64,000 bases of DNA, from the NCBI RefSeq assembly GCF_019192735.1, contig NZ_JAHTKP010000019.1, forward strand, positions 1 through 64,000, read 5' to 3'. This DNA comes from Kitasatospora aureofaciens (GTDB lineage: Bacteria; Actinomycetota; Actinomycetes; Streptomycetales; Streptomycetaceae). Below, in pieces: positions 1 to 8,347 of the stretch (its first letter is position 1; every line of letters starts with the position of its first letter). Both the position numbers and the translations under genes were made by a program. A model generated the notes under the pieces. It worked only from the letters and a program-made list of their open reading frames with translations. It searched no databases and was not told the origin of the DNA.

Positions 1-127
1 GACTGGGACAAGGCCATCGCGCACCTCTCACTCAACGAGCCTTCCTACTCGGAGAGTTGCGCGATGGCTCCTTCATGACCAGGGGTTACACCAAGATCCC
101 TGCTACACCACTCAGCGGGACGCCATC

Positions 128-292
128 GTCCGAGGCCGTCCTGGTGTCTCGCCGGGACAGTTGGCGTTGGTCTGCGTCCTGCAGTTCGCTGAGAACCTGA
201 CCGACCGCCAGGCCGCTCACGCCACACGCGCAAGGATCGACTGGAAGTATCTCCTCGGCGTCGAGCGAGCCACGCGAAGATCCGCGTGGCGA
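128..292 (+). pseudogene. IS1182-family transposase N-terminal remnant
   Basis: Reading frame 2 gives about 55 residues resembling the N-terminal DUF772 region of IS1182-type transposases: RGRPGVSPGQLALVCVLQF followed by ENLTDRQAAHATRARIDWKY. These are the conserved SPxxLALVxVLQF and DRQAAxAxRxRIDWKY blocks. There is no start in a sensible position, and after about 285 the frame drifts and stops before the catalytic DDE region, so this is a dead fragment. A further short open frame ending at 76 is not recognisable. It marks the left edge of the window as an old insertion hotspot. Family assignment is from memory of the motif. Confidence 0.5.
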
Positions 293-429
293 TTGGGCAG
301 AGCGGGCGCACGAGCATAAGTACCCAGGTGCCCTACCTGCGCGGAGGAACATCGTCCCTGGTCAGGGGCGGTGCAACCATTCTGGGGCGGTACGCCCGCC
401 AAGGATGCCCACGCGGCTAGAAACCAAGC

Positions 430-2730
430 TCAGCGCCGCCCCGCTCCCGGGTCGTTCCAGGCCGAGGCCAGCCAGGCCAGGTCGGCTCCGGCCTGGTGGC
501 GGGCTGTCTGCTCGGTTGCGAACAGCTCCTCCGTCTTCGTCAGCACGAGTGTGTACGGACGTCCCTGCCGCCTGGTCTGGTGGCGCACCGGCAGCGCGGC
601 CGAGTCGATTGCGCCGTGCACATGCCGACGGCCGTCCTTCGCGAGCGGCCATTCGAGGACTCGCCGCTCCCGGGAACGGACAAACGTGCCCAGGCTGTCG
701 CACAGCTCGCAGCCGCAGCCGGTCCACGCGATCGACCAGTCGTCCTTGTCACGCGGCGCTCGTGCGGCGATCGTGCGGAGCCGGTCCACGCAGTCCCGCG
801 CGACCTCATCGAGCCCGGCCGCCCGCCGGGCATCCGCCGACAGTACGTCCGCCGAACGGCGCAGCATCGGGACAAGGCACTCCAGCACCCTGTCCCCGTA
901 CCCGCGCAGCACTGTTCGGATCCCGCTCCGCAGCTCTTCGTCGGCCGCCTCCAGGATGCGTGCCAGCGGCGGAGCCAGCTGCTCCAGCTGGGCACGACGG
1001 ATTTCGGCCGGTCCGGTCGCGGTCCACAGTCGCAGGTCGTGGTCCACCGCGTCCCAACCCCCGGCGAGCAGGGCCCGCGCCACCGCTGCGCTCCGGTGGG
1101 AGCGCAGCGCCGCGCACAGCTCCGGAAGCCCCTCCGTCCACGCGTAACGGTGCGTTTCGAAACGGTGGTCCGATCCGAACCAGCCGTCGACGACCCGAAG
1201 CGCCCACTGGGTGCCGTACCGATCGGCTGCCGCGGCCAGCCCGGCCGCGTGCTCCGGTGCGAGCGCGCCCACCCTGAAGGGCTCCAGCAGCATCGCCGCG
1301 GTCTCGGCCGCCTCCAGACCTGCGGCCACGTGCAACGCGCGCTCCAGCAGCGCGGGTTGCGATCCGTTCCGCTTCCAGAACGGCGCGAGGGACTGCGCCG
1401 CAGTGCGCGCCCCGTCCAGGTCGCCCCCGGCGATGCGGTCGCACAGCTCCTCAAGAGCCCACTGCGATCCGGCTTCGCCGCGCGCCGCGAAGGCCCGCTC
1501 GCGCGGCCACACGACGACCGCGGCGCGCCGGTACCACCGGTCCAGGGTGTTGCCGTAGTTGCCCATGTAGCCCTCGTACTGGGACTCATAAGGCGTGAGG
1601 TCAGCGCTCGGGGTGCTCGTGCAGGACTCGTAGTCGTGGATGTACAACGAGATTGCTTCGCCTCCCTTGCCGTCCGGGCCGGTCCACCAGCTGAGAGTGA
1701 TCTCATCGTCGATCAGGTCGCCGAGATCGTAGTCGCCGTCCTCAGTGGCACCGTCGTCCTCGTCCTCATCCTCGTCGTACCCGTAGTCGTCCCAGGGGTC
1801 GTCGCCGACGGGCTGGGCATCCCAGGTCTGCTTCACCTCGGCGAGGGCGAGCACCGACTCGCACCCGGCCTGTTCGGCGGCGGCGCGCAGCAGCGCGACA
1901 CGCTCCGAGTCTGCACCCTTGAGCCGGCTCCAGCTCAGGCCACGCTGGGTGTACTCGTGGTCGAGCAGGTACACGAGACGGTTCGGCGGGTCGAGGGCCC
2001 GTCCCCCGTAACGCGGCGTGGACGGCCTGCTGAAGTGCTGCCCCAGGCAGTGCGCCAGCTCGGCGAGCGGGGCGGCTTCCGGCTCGGAAGTACCGGGATC
2101 GGCAAGCAGGTTGAAGGTGAGCGTCACCCGGTGTCCGGAGGTGACCGGGGTGACCTCGTGTCGGCAGTCGGCGTAGAACGCGAGGAGGGTCAGGTCCTGC
2201 TTCGACGCACGGTAGGCCCTGCTCTGCCCGGCGTGGTCGATGACCAGTTCGCCGCCGGCGTGCGCCGAAGGCAACGACAGCACCAGCGTGCCCACCATGG
2301 CGTCGTCCTTCTCCGAATCCTGGTGCGGGAGGAAGAACTGCCCCTTGCCGTACACCAGCATCGCGTGCAGCTCGGCCCGCAGCCGTGTGGACGCGGGGAG
2401 CCCGAGCTCTTCCCGGAAGTGCTCCAGCGCGCCGCGCAGCAGTGCCGGCCAGGCGGGGCCGCCGACCGTGACCTGCTCTGGAGAGATCTCCCAGGTGTCA
2501 CGGACGCCGGTGTCGCTCAACGTCTCCTCGCCGCGCCCGAACCTCGCCGGGCGCGCCACCGCGATCAGCTTCTTCGCCATCGGTGCACGCAGCGGAAGGC
2601 TCACCGGTCCGACCCCGGCCACCTCGAGACCGAAGCCGTGCACAGGCGCCTCGAGCTGGGCGCTGAAGGACCCCGCCGAACCAGAACCGCCCAGCAGTTG
2701 AGCCAGCCGCTGCCGCGCGCTCCCCGCCAT
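430..2730 (-). CDS. 2OG-Fe(II) oxygenase superfamily protein
   Basis: A 766-residue protein. The N-terminal 220 residues carry a prolyl-4-hydroxylase-like 2-oxoglutarate/Fe(II) fold: HxD iron ligands in FFLPHQDSEKDD (His136, Asp138), a distal iron ligand in CRHEVTPVTSGHRVTL (His191), and Arg201 as the expected 2-oxoglutarate salt-bridge residue. The remaining 500 residues are alpha-helical, with a very acidic stretch rich in D, E and Y near residues 300-330 and a Cys cluster GCGCELC near the C terminus. The substrate is unknown; large two-part proteins of this type are annotated only as 2OG oxygenases. The start is the ATG ending at 2730, because GAGAGGAG lies about six bases upstream; a longer frame to 2856 lacks such a site. 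It is transcribed towards the IS remnant and has no obvious operon partner. A 25-bp tandem duplication sits directly in front of its ribosome-binding site. Confidence 0.8.
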   Translation of the reverse strand: MAGSARQRLAQLLGGSGSAGSFSAQLEAPVHGFGLEVAGVGPVSLPLRAPMAKKLIAVARPARFGRGEETLSDTGVRDTWEISPEQVTVGGPAWPALLRGALEHFREELGLPASTRLRAELHAMLVYGKGQFFLPHQDSEKDDAMVGTLVLSLPSAHAGGELVIDHAGQSRAYRASKQDLTLLAFYADCRHEVTPVTSGHRVTLTFNLLADPGTSEPEAAPLAELAHCLGQHFSRPSTPRYGGRALDPPNRLVYLLDHEYTQRGLSWSRLKGADSERVALLRAAAEQAGCESVLALAEVKQTWDAQPVGDDPWDDYGYDEDEDEDDGATEDGDYDLGDLIDDEITLSWWTGPDGKGGEAISLYIHDYESCTSTPSADLTPYESQYEGYMGNYGNTLDRWYRRAAVVVWPRERAFAARGEAGSQWALEELCDRIAGGDLDGARTAAQSLAPFWKRNGSQPALLERALHVAAGLEAAETAAMLLEPFRVGALAPEHAAGLAAAADRYGTQWALRVVDGWFGSDHRFETHRYAWTEGLPELCAALRSHRSAAVARALLAGGWDAVDHDLRLWTATGPAEIRRAQLEQLAPPLARILEAADEELRSGIRTVLRGYGDRVLECLVPMLRRSADVLSADARRAAGLDEVARDCVDRLRTIAARAPRDKDDWSIAWTGCGCELCDSLGTFVRSRERRVLEWPLAKDGRRHVHGAIDSAALPVRHQTRRQGRPYTLVLTKTEELFATEQTARHQAGADLAWLASAWNDPGAGRR

Positions 2731-2744
2731 CCGCCTGCTCCTCT

Positions 2745-2794
2745 CGATTCCCGCCTGAACGCCGCAGACCGATTCCCGCCTGAACGCCGCAGAC
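2745..2794. repeat. perfect 25-bp tandem duplication in the oxygenase leader
   Basis: Two back-to-back identical copies at 2745-2769 and 2770-2794, each starting CGATTCCCGCC and ending CGCCGCAGAC. The pair lies just upstream of the Shine-Dalgarno site of the oxygenase gene (start 2730), in its 5' leader or promoter. It looks like a recent slippage duplication. Confidence 0.9.
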
Positions 2795-2872
2795 GGTCCG
2801 ATCCTACGGCGCGGCCAAAAGGACGACGGCGCCCAGCACCCGGCGGTGGGCAGCACCGGTGGCCTCTACCGA

Positions 2873-3366
2873 ATGGGTGAGCTCTCGGCCGGCGAACCGG
2901 TCCAGGCGCTGGCGGCGGCAGCTGCGGGGTGTGCGGCGGTGCGCGGGGCCGCAGCACTGACCAGGTGGGTGGGGTTGGCCGGGCGCGGACGGAAGTTGAG
3001 TGCCGCCGGGGCGCTGCGGCGGCCGGATGTGCCCGAGCTGGGGCGGGTACTGGGCGTGGACGTCCCCGGCAAGGTGCGGTCGGTGGCGGACCTGCCGCAG
3101 GTCCAGGGACCGTGGGCGGCGGCATTGGCACTCGGGCTGCTGCGCCAGCCTTGGTCGGATGGAGCCCCCTGGTTCCTGCTCCTGGAGTCCTTCGGCGCGG
3201 TGGAGTTGGGCGAACCGGTGGACGACCGGTTCGGAGGCCGCGAGTTCCGCAGTGCCACGTTGACTGTGCTGGGCCGCTGGGCCGCCGTGCAGTTGCGGGC
3301 CGAGCTGCCGCGCAAGGTGACGGCCGATCTGTCCGCCGCCGAGGTACTGGACCTGATGCTGGTGGC
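2873..3366 (+). pseudogene. truncated hypothetical actinobacterial gene
   Basis: An open frame of about 165 codons with normal high-GC codon bias. It reads MGELSAGEPVQALAAAAAG, later LRRPDVPELGRVLGVDVP and FRSATLTVLGRWAAVQLRAE. The composition and flow look like a genuine soluble protein, but I do not recognise a domain. Near 3366 the sequence stops being its own and becomes the reverse complement of a tyrosine recombinase segment, so the gene has lost its 3' end. The start could be the ATG at 2873 or the GTG at 2846; neither has a strong ribosome-binding site. It is divergent from the oxygenase gene, with about 140 bp between the starts. Confidence 0.45.
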
Positions 3367-3475
3367 GGTGTGTCGGAGGTCGTGCAGGCCGATGCGGAGC
3401 AGGCCGGCCTCTGCGGTGCGCTTGCGCAACTGGTCGAGGACCCACTCAGAAGTTCCCGGCGTTCCTGGCCTCCCG
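3366..3475 (-). pseudogene. tyrosine recombinase (integrase) C-terminal fragment
   Basis: On the minus strand about 36 residues read as the core of a phage-type integrase: WVLDQLRKRTAEAGL, then RIGLHDLRHTAT. HDLRHT is the conserved H-x-x-R box of tyrosine recombinases. The catalytic Tyr region and the rest of the protein are absent; the sequence joins the 3' end of the truncated gene at 2873-3366. With the recombinase-associated small protein at 5562 and the integrase N-terminal piece near 20.4 kb, it points to decayed integrative elements. Confidence 0.6.
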
Positions 3476-3570
3476 GACTTGCCGGCCAAGCGCGTTCGAC
3501 GTTACCGCCGCCCCCGGCCGTCGACCCGCAGCAACCTTCCGGGCACCGCCATCCAGGCTGCGACGTTGCG

Positions 3571-5403
3571 TCAGCCCAACGCACGGTCGAGGTTGAAGGC
3601 GGCGCTGATCAGCGAGAGGTGGGTGAATGCCTGGGGGAAGTTGCCGAGCTGTTCGCCTGTCGGGCCGATCTCCTCGGCGAACAGACCGAGGTGGTTGGCG
3701 TAGGTGAGCATTTTCTCGAAAGCGAGCCGGGCCTCCTCCAGCCGGCCTGCGCGGGCCAGCGCCTCCACGTACCAGAACGAGCAGATCGAGAAGGTGCCCT
3801 CGGAGCCGCGCAGGCCGTCGGGGCTGGCGGTCGGGTCGTAGCGGTAGACCAGCGAGTCGGAGACCAGGTCCACGGTGAGCGCGTCCAGGGTGGAGAGCCA
3901 CTTGGGGTCGGTGGGCGAGATGAACTTGGCCATCGGCATCATCAGCAGCGAGGCGTCCAGCTCACCCTTGTCCAGAGCCTGGACGAACGCGCCCCGCTGG
4001 GCCGACCAGCCGCGCTGCATGATCTGCCGGTAGATCGCATCCCGGGACTCCCGCCAGCGGGGCAGGTCGGCCGGCAGGCCGCGGCGGTTCGCCATCCGCA
4101 TCGCCCGCTCCAGCGCCACCCAGCACATCAGCCGCGAGTACACGAAGTCCCTCCGGCCCGCACGGGTCTCCCAGATTCCCTCGTCGGGCTGGTCCCAGTG
4201 CTCGCAGAGCCAGTCCGCCACCGCGCCGACCTCGTCCCAGCGGGCGCTGCTGATCGGCTGCCCCCACTTGTCGTACAGGTAGACGGAGTCGATCAGGGCT
4301 CCGTAGATGTCCAGCTGGAGCTGGCCGGTGGCGGCGTTGCCGACCCGGACCGGTGCGGAGCCGAGGTAGCCCTCCAGGTGCGGCAGCTCGTACTCGGGTA
4401 GCTCGCTGCGCCCGTCGATGCCATACATGATCTGCAGCGGGCCGGTCTCCCCGGTGCCGCACATGATGCCGCCCTCGCCGAGGAACCCCATGAACGCCTC
4501 GGCCTCCGAGGTGAACCCCAGGCGCAGCATGGCGTAGACGCAGAAGGCGGCGTCGCGGACCCAGACGTACCGGTAGTCCCAGTTGCGCTCGCCGCCGATC
4601 TGCTCGGGCAGGCTGGTGGTCGGTGCGGCGACAATCGCACCGGTCGGCGCGTAGGTGAGCAGCTTCAGCACCAGCGCGGAGCGGTGCACCATCTCCCGCC
4701 AGCGCCCGTGGTAGCGCGACCCGGCCAGCCAGCGGCGCCAGAACCGGACGGTCGCCTCAAACTGCTCCTCCGCCTCGGCATGCGGACACGACCGGGCCGG
4801 GACGTCGTCTCCGATCTGGTCGAGGGCGAACACGACAGACTCGCCCTCAAGGAGCTTGAAGTGCGACCACACGTCCAGGCCGTCGCTCTCCAGCGGTGCG
4901 GTGGCGGTCAGCGCGAGCGTCAGTGACGGGGAGCGGAACACCGCCTGGTTGCCTTCGAGGTGAGCGGTGTGCGCTTCGGCGCCGTAGCCGAAGCGCGGGG
5001 CGATCCGCGCCCTGAACGGGAGGGCCCCGCGGACGCAGATCACCCGCCGGATCAGCCGGTGCCGGGCCGCCTCGCGCGACTCGTCGACCACCGGCATGAA
5101 GTCCTGGATCTCCGCCACCCCGTCTGCGGCGAAGAATCGCGTGATCAGGACGTTCGTGTCGGGGAAGTAGAACTGCCTGGTGCGTGTCGGGACCTCGGCG
5201 GCCAGCTCGAACGAGCCGCCCCGGTCGGCGTCGAGGATGGCCGCGAACACACTGGGCGCGTCGAAGCGCGGGCAGCAGTACCAGTCGATGGTGCCGTTCG
5301 TGCCGACCAGCGCGGCCGTACGAAGATCGCCGATCAGGCCGTGCTCGGAGATCGGCATGTAGCGGCCGTCCGCCTGCTCGAAGCCAGTCGTGTCGAACGC
5401 CAT
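3571..5403 (-). CDS. glycoside hydrolase family 15 protein (trehalase/glucoamylase-like)
   Basis: A 610-residue cytoplasmic protein without a signal peptide, full length for the actinobacterial GH15 group that includes mycobacterial-type trehalase. The N-terminal beta domain begins with PISEHGLIGDLRTAALVG and GTIDWYCCPRFDAPSVFAA. The (alpha/alpha)6 catalytic domain carries RNWDYRYVWVRDAAF, the glycine-rich HLEGYLGSAPVRVGNAA, and near the C terminus GSEGTFSICSFWYVEAL, whose Glu lies where the catalytic base is expected. The likely reaction is hydrolysis of an alpha-glucosidic bond, with trehalose or a maltooligosaccharide as substrate; sequence alone does not decide which. The start is the ATG ending at 5403, preceded by AGGGAGG; in-frame upstream starts (5457, 5562) lack this. 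It lies between recombinase remnants but is intact and has host-like codon use. No operon partner. Confidence 0.88.
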   Translation of the reverse strand: MAFDTTGFEQADGRYMPISEHGLIGDLRTAALVGTNGTIDWYCCPRFDAPSVFAAILDADRGGSFELAAEVPTRTRQFYFPDTNVLITRFFAADGVAEIQDFMPVVDESREAARHRLIRRVICVRGALPFRARIAPRFGYGAEAHTAHLEGNQAVFRSPSLTLALTATAPLESDGLDVWSHFKLLEGESVVFALDQIGDDVPARSCPHAEAEEQFEATVRFWRRWLAGSRYHGRWREMVHRSALVLKLLTYAPTGAIVAAPTTSLPEQIGGERNWDYRYVWVRDAAFCVYAMLRLGFTSEAEAFMGFLGEGGIMCGTGETGPLQIMYGIDGRSELPEYELPHLEGYLGSAPVRVGNAATGQLQLDIYGALIDSVYLYDKWGQPISSARWDEVGAVADWLCEHWDQPDEGIWETRAGRRDFVYSRLMCWVALERAMRMANRRGLPADLPRWRESRDAIYRQIMQRGWSAQRGAFVQALDKGELDASLLMMPMAKFISPTDPKWLSTLDALTVDLVSDSLVYRYDPTASPDGLRGSEGTFSICSFWYVEALARAGRLEEARLAFEKMLTYANHLGLFAEEIGPTGEQLGNFPQAFTHLSLISAAFNLDRALG

Positions 5404-5465
5404 ATCGGCCTCCCTGCCGCTGCGGCGCGGGCCTGGAGAAGTAGCCTCGCTCTTCATGCTAGATC

Positions 5466-5565
5466 GCCCACTCGAGGCGTGGGCCTGGCGGAGCCGGCCC
5501 GCCGGGCCCAGCTCACCGACCAGCTCCACGAAGTCGACCTCGTGATCCGCAAGGCCGGCCAATGA
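5466..5565 (+). pseudogene. 3' tail of a lost gene overlapping the next start
   Basis: About 30 codons ending RRAQLTDQLHEVDLVIRKAG and a stop at 5563-5565 that overlaps the ATG of the next gene (ATGA). The overlap and the helix-like composition suggest translational coupling of an upstream gene, possibly recombinase-associated, whose 5' part was removed at the junction with the GH15 leader. Too short to identify. Confidence 0.3.
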
Positions 5566-5996
5566 CCCCGCCCACGGTCTCCGTCATGACGGAGCAGGCC
5601 CTGCGCGAGGCGATGGAGCGGCTGTTCGCCGGCAAGCCGGCCCGCACCGACGGCAAACTGGCCGAGAACAACCTCTGGCGCGAGGCCGGCGTCAGCCGAG
5701 CCACCATGAACCGCGCCGCCGCCGTCCTTGCCGAGTGGGACAGCCGCATCGGCCAGAGCCCGGCCGGCAGGCGCGACCAGAAGCAGACCGAGGAGATCAC
5801 CCGTCTCCGTCGACAGCTCAAGGACAACCGGCAAGACCGCCGGCGCCTCCACGACCAGGTCGACGCCGCCGCCACCGTTATTGCGGCTTTGCTCGCCGAG
5901 GACGCAGCTATGCGCGAGCAGCTCATCAAACGCTCCGCCGTCGTCGTCCCGCTCCCGCAAGGTCCTCCGCGAGTGAGCTGCGACTGCCGACTTTGA
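5562..5996 (+). CDS. hypothetical recombinase-associated protein with HTH and coiled coil
   Basis: A 144-residue protein. Residues 9-55 (MTEQALREAMERLFAGKP and LWREAGVSRATMNRAAAVL) resemble a small helix-turn-helix in which AGVSRATMNR would be the recognition helix. Residues 70-125 (ITRLRRQLKDNRQDRRRL, HDQVDAAATVIAALLAED) form a charged coiled coil. Proteins of this build are common next to integrases in streptomycete integrative elements, and a recombinase fragment lies 2 kb away. The role is probably DNA-binding, but no function is established. The ATG overlaps the stop of a truncated upstream frame, suggesting translational coupling in the original element. The C terminus after PLPQGPP may be altered by a nearby junction. 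Confidence 0.6.
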   Translation: MTPPTVSVMTEQALREAMERLFAGKPARTDGKLAENNLWREAGVSRATMNRAAAVLAEWDSRIGQSPAGRRDQKQTEEITRLRRQLKDNRQDRRRLHDQVDAAATVIAALLAEDAAMREQLIKRSAVVVPLPQGPPRVSCDCRL

Positions 5997-6475
5997 GGCA
6001 GGGCGGTTCCGCCGCTGGGACTGTGGCGTCGGCGTCGGCGACGAGGCCCTCGCTCAGGTGCTTGGTCTGGTCCTGGATCGGGCGGACGGCCTCGCCGCCC
6101 GCCGACCGGGCCCGTCAGCCGCCAGTCGAGGTACAGACGAACGGCGCCACCGGCCGGGCCTTCACCGACACCACTGCGGGCATCGCGCCCGTTGCCGCCA
6201 GGGTTCGCCGGCATGCAGATGGTCGGCGGTGTTGCCACTGGTACGGCCGGGCATCGTTCCGCCTCCTCCGGACCCGAATCCTCACCCGACCCTGAGATTC
6301 ACGGACGCGCGGGCAGAGCCATTTTTTCGCGGATCCTCATCACCGACGCCTTCGCCGGGGCGATCAGGGCCTGGCTGGGCGATCCGCCGGTCTCGAAGGG
6401 TGACCTGGTCGCCGCGGCCGTGGCGTGTGCACCCGCGTGCCGGGCGGCCGTGGCGGAGCGCTCGGACCCGTCGCG
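5997..6475. other. gene-poor stretch with a possible regulator remnant
   Basis: No convincing gene. An open + frame reaching a stop at 6477-6479 contains FSRILITDAFAGAIRAWLGD followed by an Ala-rich helix, which could be the last 50 codons of a TetR-type or similar helical protein; it has no supported start and its stop overlaps the 3' end of the SnoaL-like gene. The rest shows no coding signal I trust on either strand and probably belongs to the same rearranged zone. Confidence 0.3.
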
Positions 6476-6847
6476 CTAGGACGGTTGGCTGCTCCCGCCG
6501 ACGAAGGTGTAGAGCTCTACGATGACGCCGTCCTTGCAGCGGGCGATGTCCATTCCGGTCGCGACGGGCGGTTGACCGGCGGGGCCGACCTGGAAGCCGA
6601 GGTGGCCGAGGTCGTCGTTGACAGAGACGGGGCCGTCGGGCCGGAAGACCCAGTCCGGGGTCTGCGCACGCAGCTCTGTAGCGCGCTGGGCGAGCGCCTC
6701 GCGGCCTCGAATGACGCGGTCGGGTTCGTGCCACACGACGTCCTGGGCGTAGGTCAGCACGATGGCCGCGTTGCGGCGCTCGGGGTCCGGTTCGTTGAAG
6801 ACGGCGAGGAGGTTGCAGCGCATCAGGTCGGCGACGGCGCTGTTCAT
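6476..6847 (-). CDS. SnoaL-like / NTF2-fold protein
   Basis: A 123-residue single-domain protein of the SnoaL/NTF2 cone fold. It shows the usual order of features: N-terminal helices (MNSAVADLMRCNLLAVFNEP, DPERRNAAIVLTYAQDV), the VVWHEPDRVIRGREAL strand-helix block, and a C-terminal beta sheet ending ATGMDIARCKDGVIVELYTF. Such proteins may be small-molecule isomerases, hydrolases or binding proteins; nothing here fixes the substrate. The ATG ending at 6847 is preceded by GAAGGA. It is divergent from the broken old-yellow-enzyme gene, with 27 bp between the starts, an arrangement that suggests a once-shared promoter and a common role with the oxidoreductases to the right. Confidence 0.8.
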   Translation of the reverse strand: MNSAVADLMRCNLLAVFNEPDPERRNAAIVLTYAQDVVWHEPDRVIRGREALAQRATELRAQTPDWVFRPDGPVSVNDDLGHLGFQVGPAGQPPVATGMDIARCKDGVIVELYTFVGGSSQPS

Positions 6848-6874
6848 GGGCGGTCCTTCGGGTTGGAGTCAGTC

Positions 6875-7160
6875 ATGAGTTCGACGCAATCGTTGCTTCT
6901 GCCGTACCGGATGCGGGACGTCTCTTTGGCGAACCGGGTGGTGATGGCTCCGTTGACACGGAGTCGTGCCCGCAATCGCGCCCTGTTGCCCACTGAGTTG
7001 CATGCCGCGTACTGCGCCCAGCGGGCGTCAGCGGGGTTGATCGTTTCCGAGGGGTGTGGATCAGCCGGGACGCGGTCGGATGGCATGACGTTCCGGGCCT
7101 GTGGTCGCCCACGGGCAGGATGCCGCCGGCCACATCGACTACCCGCTGCTGGAGGGCTGA
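6875..7160 (+). pseudogene. old yellow enzyme (NADH:flavin oxidoreductase) pseudogene with internal deletion
   Basis: From ATG 6875 the frame encodes a typical OYE N terminus: LLLPYRMRDVSLANRVVMAP, LTRSRARNRALLPTEL, YCAQRASAGLIVSEG. Right after SEG the family motif continues in another frame as WISRDAVGWHDVPGLW (from about 7055), so a frameshift has occurred. Directly after it a third frame gives GQDAAGHIDYPLLEG and a stop at 7158-7160, which matches the usual OYE C-terminal end (GxxGYTDYPxLE). About 250 middle codons, including most of the flavin barrel and the catalytic residues, are missing. The result is a dead gene with its two ends fused. Confidence 0.8.
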
Positions 7161-7254
7161 GGGGCGAAGCGCACCGTCGGGCCGATCCACCTTTGTGGGG
7201 GCAGATCGGCCCGACCTGACGTGTGCCCGGGAGAGCGGCACTCGCCGGCGGGTG

Positions 7255-8280
7255 TCAGCCGGTGGTGAGCACCATGCGGAAGCGCGCTCTGCCGGCGAGC
7301 ATCTTCTGGTACGCGTCGTTGACTTGCTCCAGCGGCACGGTCTCGGTCATCGGCCGGATGTTGTGCAGGACGCTGAAGGCCATGGCGTCCTCCACGTCCT
7401 GGGCGGTTCCGGAGGGATGGCCTCGGAGGATGCGAGCGCCCATGAGGAGTTGGGAAGGGTTGATGCCCAGCGGTGCGGTGTCGGCGCCGATGACCACCAG
7501 TTCGCCGCGGGGTGCCAGTCCGTCCACGGTGGCGGTGATGGCGTCGGAGTTTGCGGCGGTGGCGATCACGGCCTTGGCGCCGCCGAGGGCTTGCAGGGCT
7601 TCTGCGACGGGGGTGCCGGAGGTGCTGTCGAGGTAGTGGTGGGCGCCGAGTTGCTTGGCGAAGTCGGCTTTCTGGGGGCCGCGGGCGATGGCGACGGTTT
7701 CGAAGCCCATGGCGACCGCGTACTGCACCCCGAGGTGCCCGAGGCCGCCGAGGCCGAGGATCGCGACCAGGTCGCCGGGCCGGGCGGCGCTGCGGCGCAG
7801 GCCGTTGAAGACGGTCACGCCCGCGCAGGCCATCGGTCCGGCGTCGGTGGCTGACAGTGCGTCGGGGATGCGAGCCAGGGCGTCGGCGGGCGCGATCACC
7901 TTCTCGGCGAAGCCTCCGTCGTAGGTCCAGCCGGGGACCTTCAGATTCCGGCAGACGATGAAGTCGCCGTCCCGGCAGGGCTTGCAGTGTCCGCAGCTGC
8001 CGCCGAACCAGCCGACCGCGACCCGGTCGCCGACCTGCCAGCCGCGGTCGGACGTGCCGTCGCCGAGTTCTTCGACGCGTCCGGCGATCTCGTGCCCGGG
8101 GACCTCGGGGAAGGTGACGCCGGGCAGTGCGCCGCTGACGAAGGCGGCGTCGGTGTGGCAGACGCCGCACGCCTCGACGGCGATTCTGACCTGACCGGGA
8201 CCCGGTTGCGGCACCTGGCGCTCGGTGAGTTCGAGTGTGCCGTTCGGGGTGTTGACCTGTGCGACTCGGTACGTGCTCAT
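7255..8280 (-). CDS. zinc-dependent alcohol dehydrogenase (MDR superfamily)
   Basis: A 341-residue class-III-like zinc alcohol dehydrogenase. The catalytic zinc site is visible in ACGVCHTDAAF (Cys and the adjacent His-Thr) and PGHEIAGRVEELG (GHE box); structural-zinc cysteines lie in GGSCGHCKPCRDGDFIVCRN. The Rossmann motif is AILGLGGLGHLGVQYA, used for NAD(P)H. The family reversibly oxidises alcohols or reduces aldehydes; GWTYDGGFAEKVIAP is typical of the AdhA/propanol-preferring group. The ATG ending at 8280 has AAGGAG upstream. It follows the metallo-beta-lactamase-fold gene by 67 bp on the same strand, and both follow the TetR gene, so the three may be one transcript. The context (OYE remnant, SnoaL protein, exporter) suggests handling of toxic carbonyl or alcohol compounds. 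Confidence 0.88.
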   Translation of the reverse strand: MSTYRVAQVNTPNGTLELTERQVPQPGPGQVRIAVEACGVCHTDAAFVSGALPGVTFPEVPGHEIAGRVEELGDGTSDRGWQVGDRVAVGWFGGSCGHCKPCRDGDFIVCRNLKVPGWTYDGGFAEKVIAPADALARIPDALSATDAGPMACAGVTVFNGLRRSAARPGDLVAILGLGGLGHLGVQYAVAMGFETVAIARGPQKADFAKQLGAHHYLDSTSGTPVAEALQALGGAKAVIATAANSDAITATVDGLAPRGELVVIGADTAPLGINPSQLLMGARILRGHPSGTAQDVEDAMAFSVLHNIRPMTETVPLEQVNDAYQKMLAGRARFRMVLTTG

Positions 8281-8347
8281 GTTCGGCGCTCCTTGGGGAA
8301 GTCGTTGCCGTTTTGCCGTACATCGGCAGGGCTGTTCCTGGGGGTCT

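Noticed and set aside
1..76. C-terminal end of a gene entering from the left (frame ending at 76)
   Set aside because: Only 25 codons, no recognisable sequence; cannot be supported.
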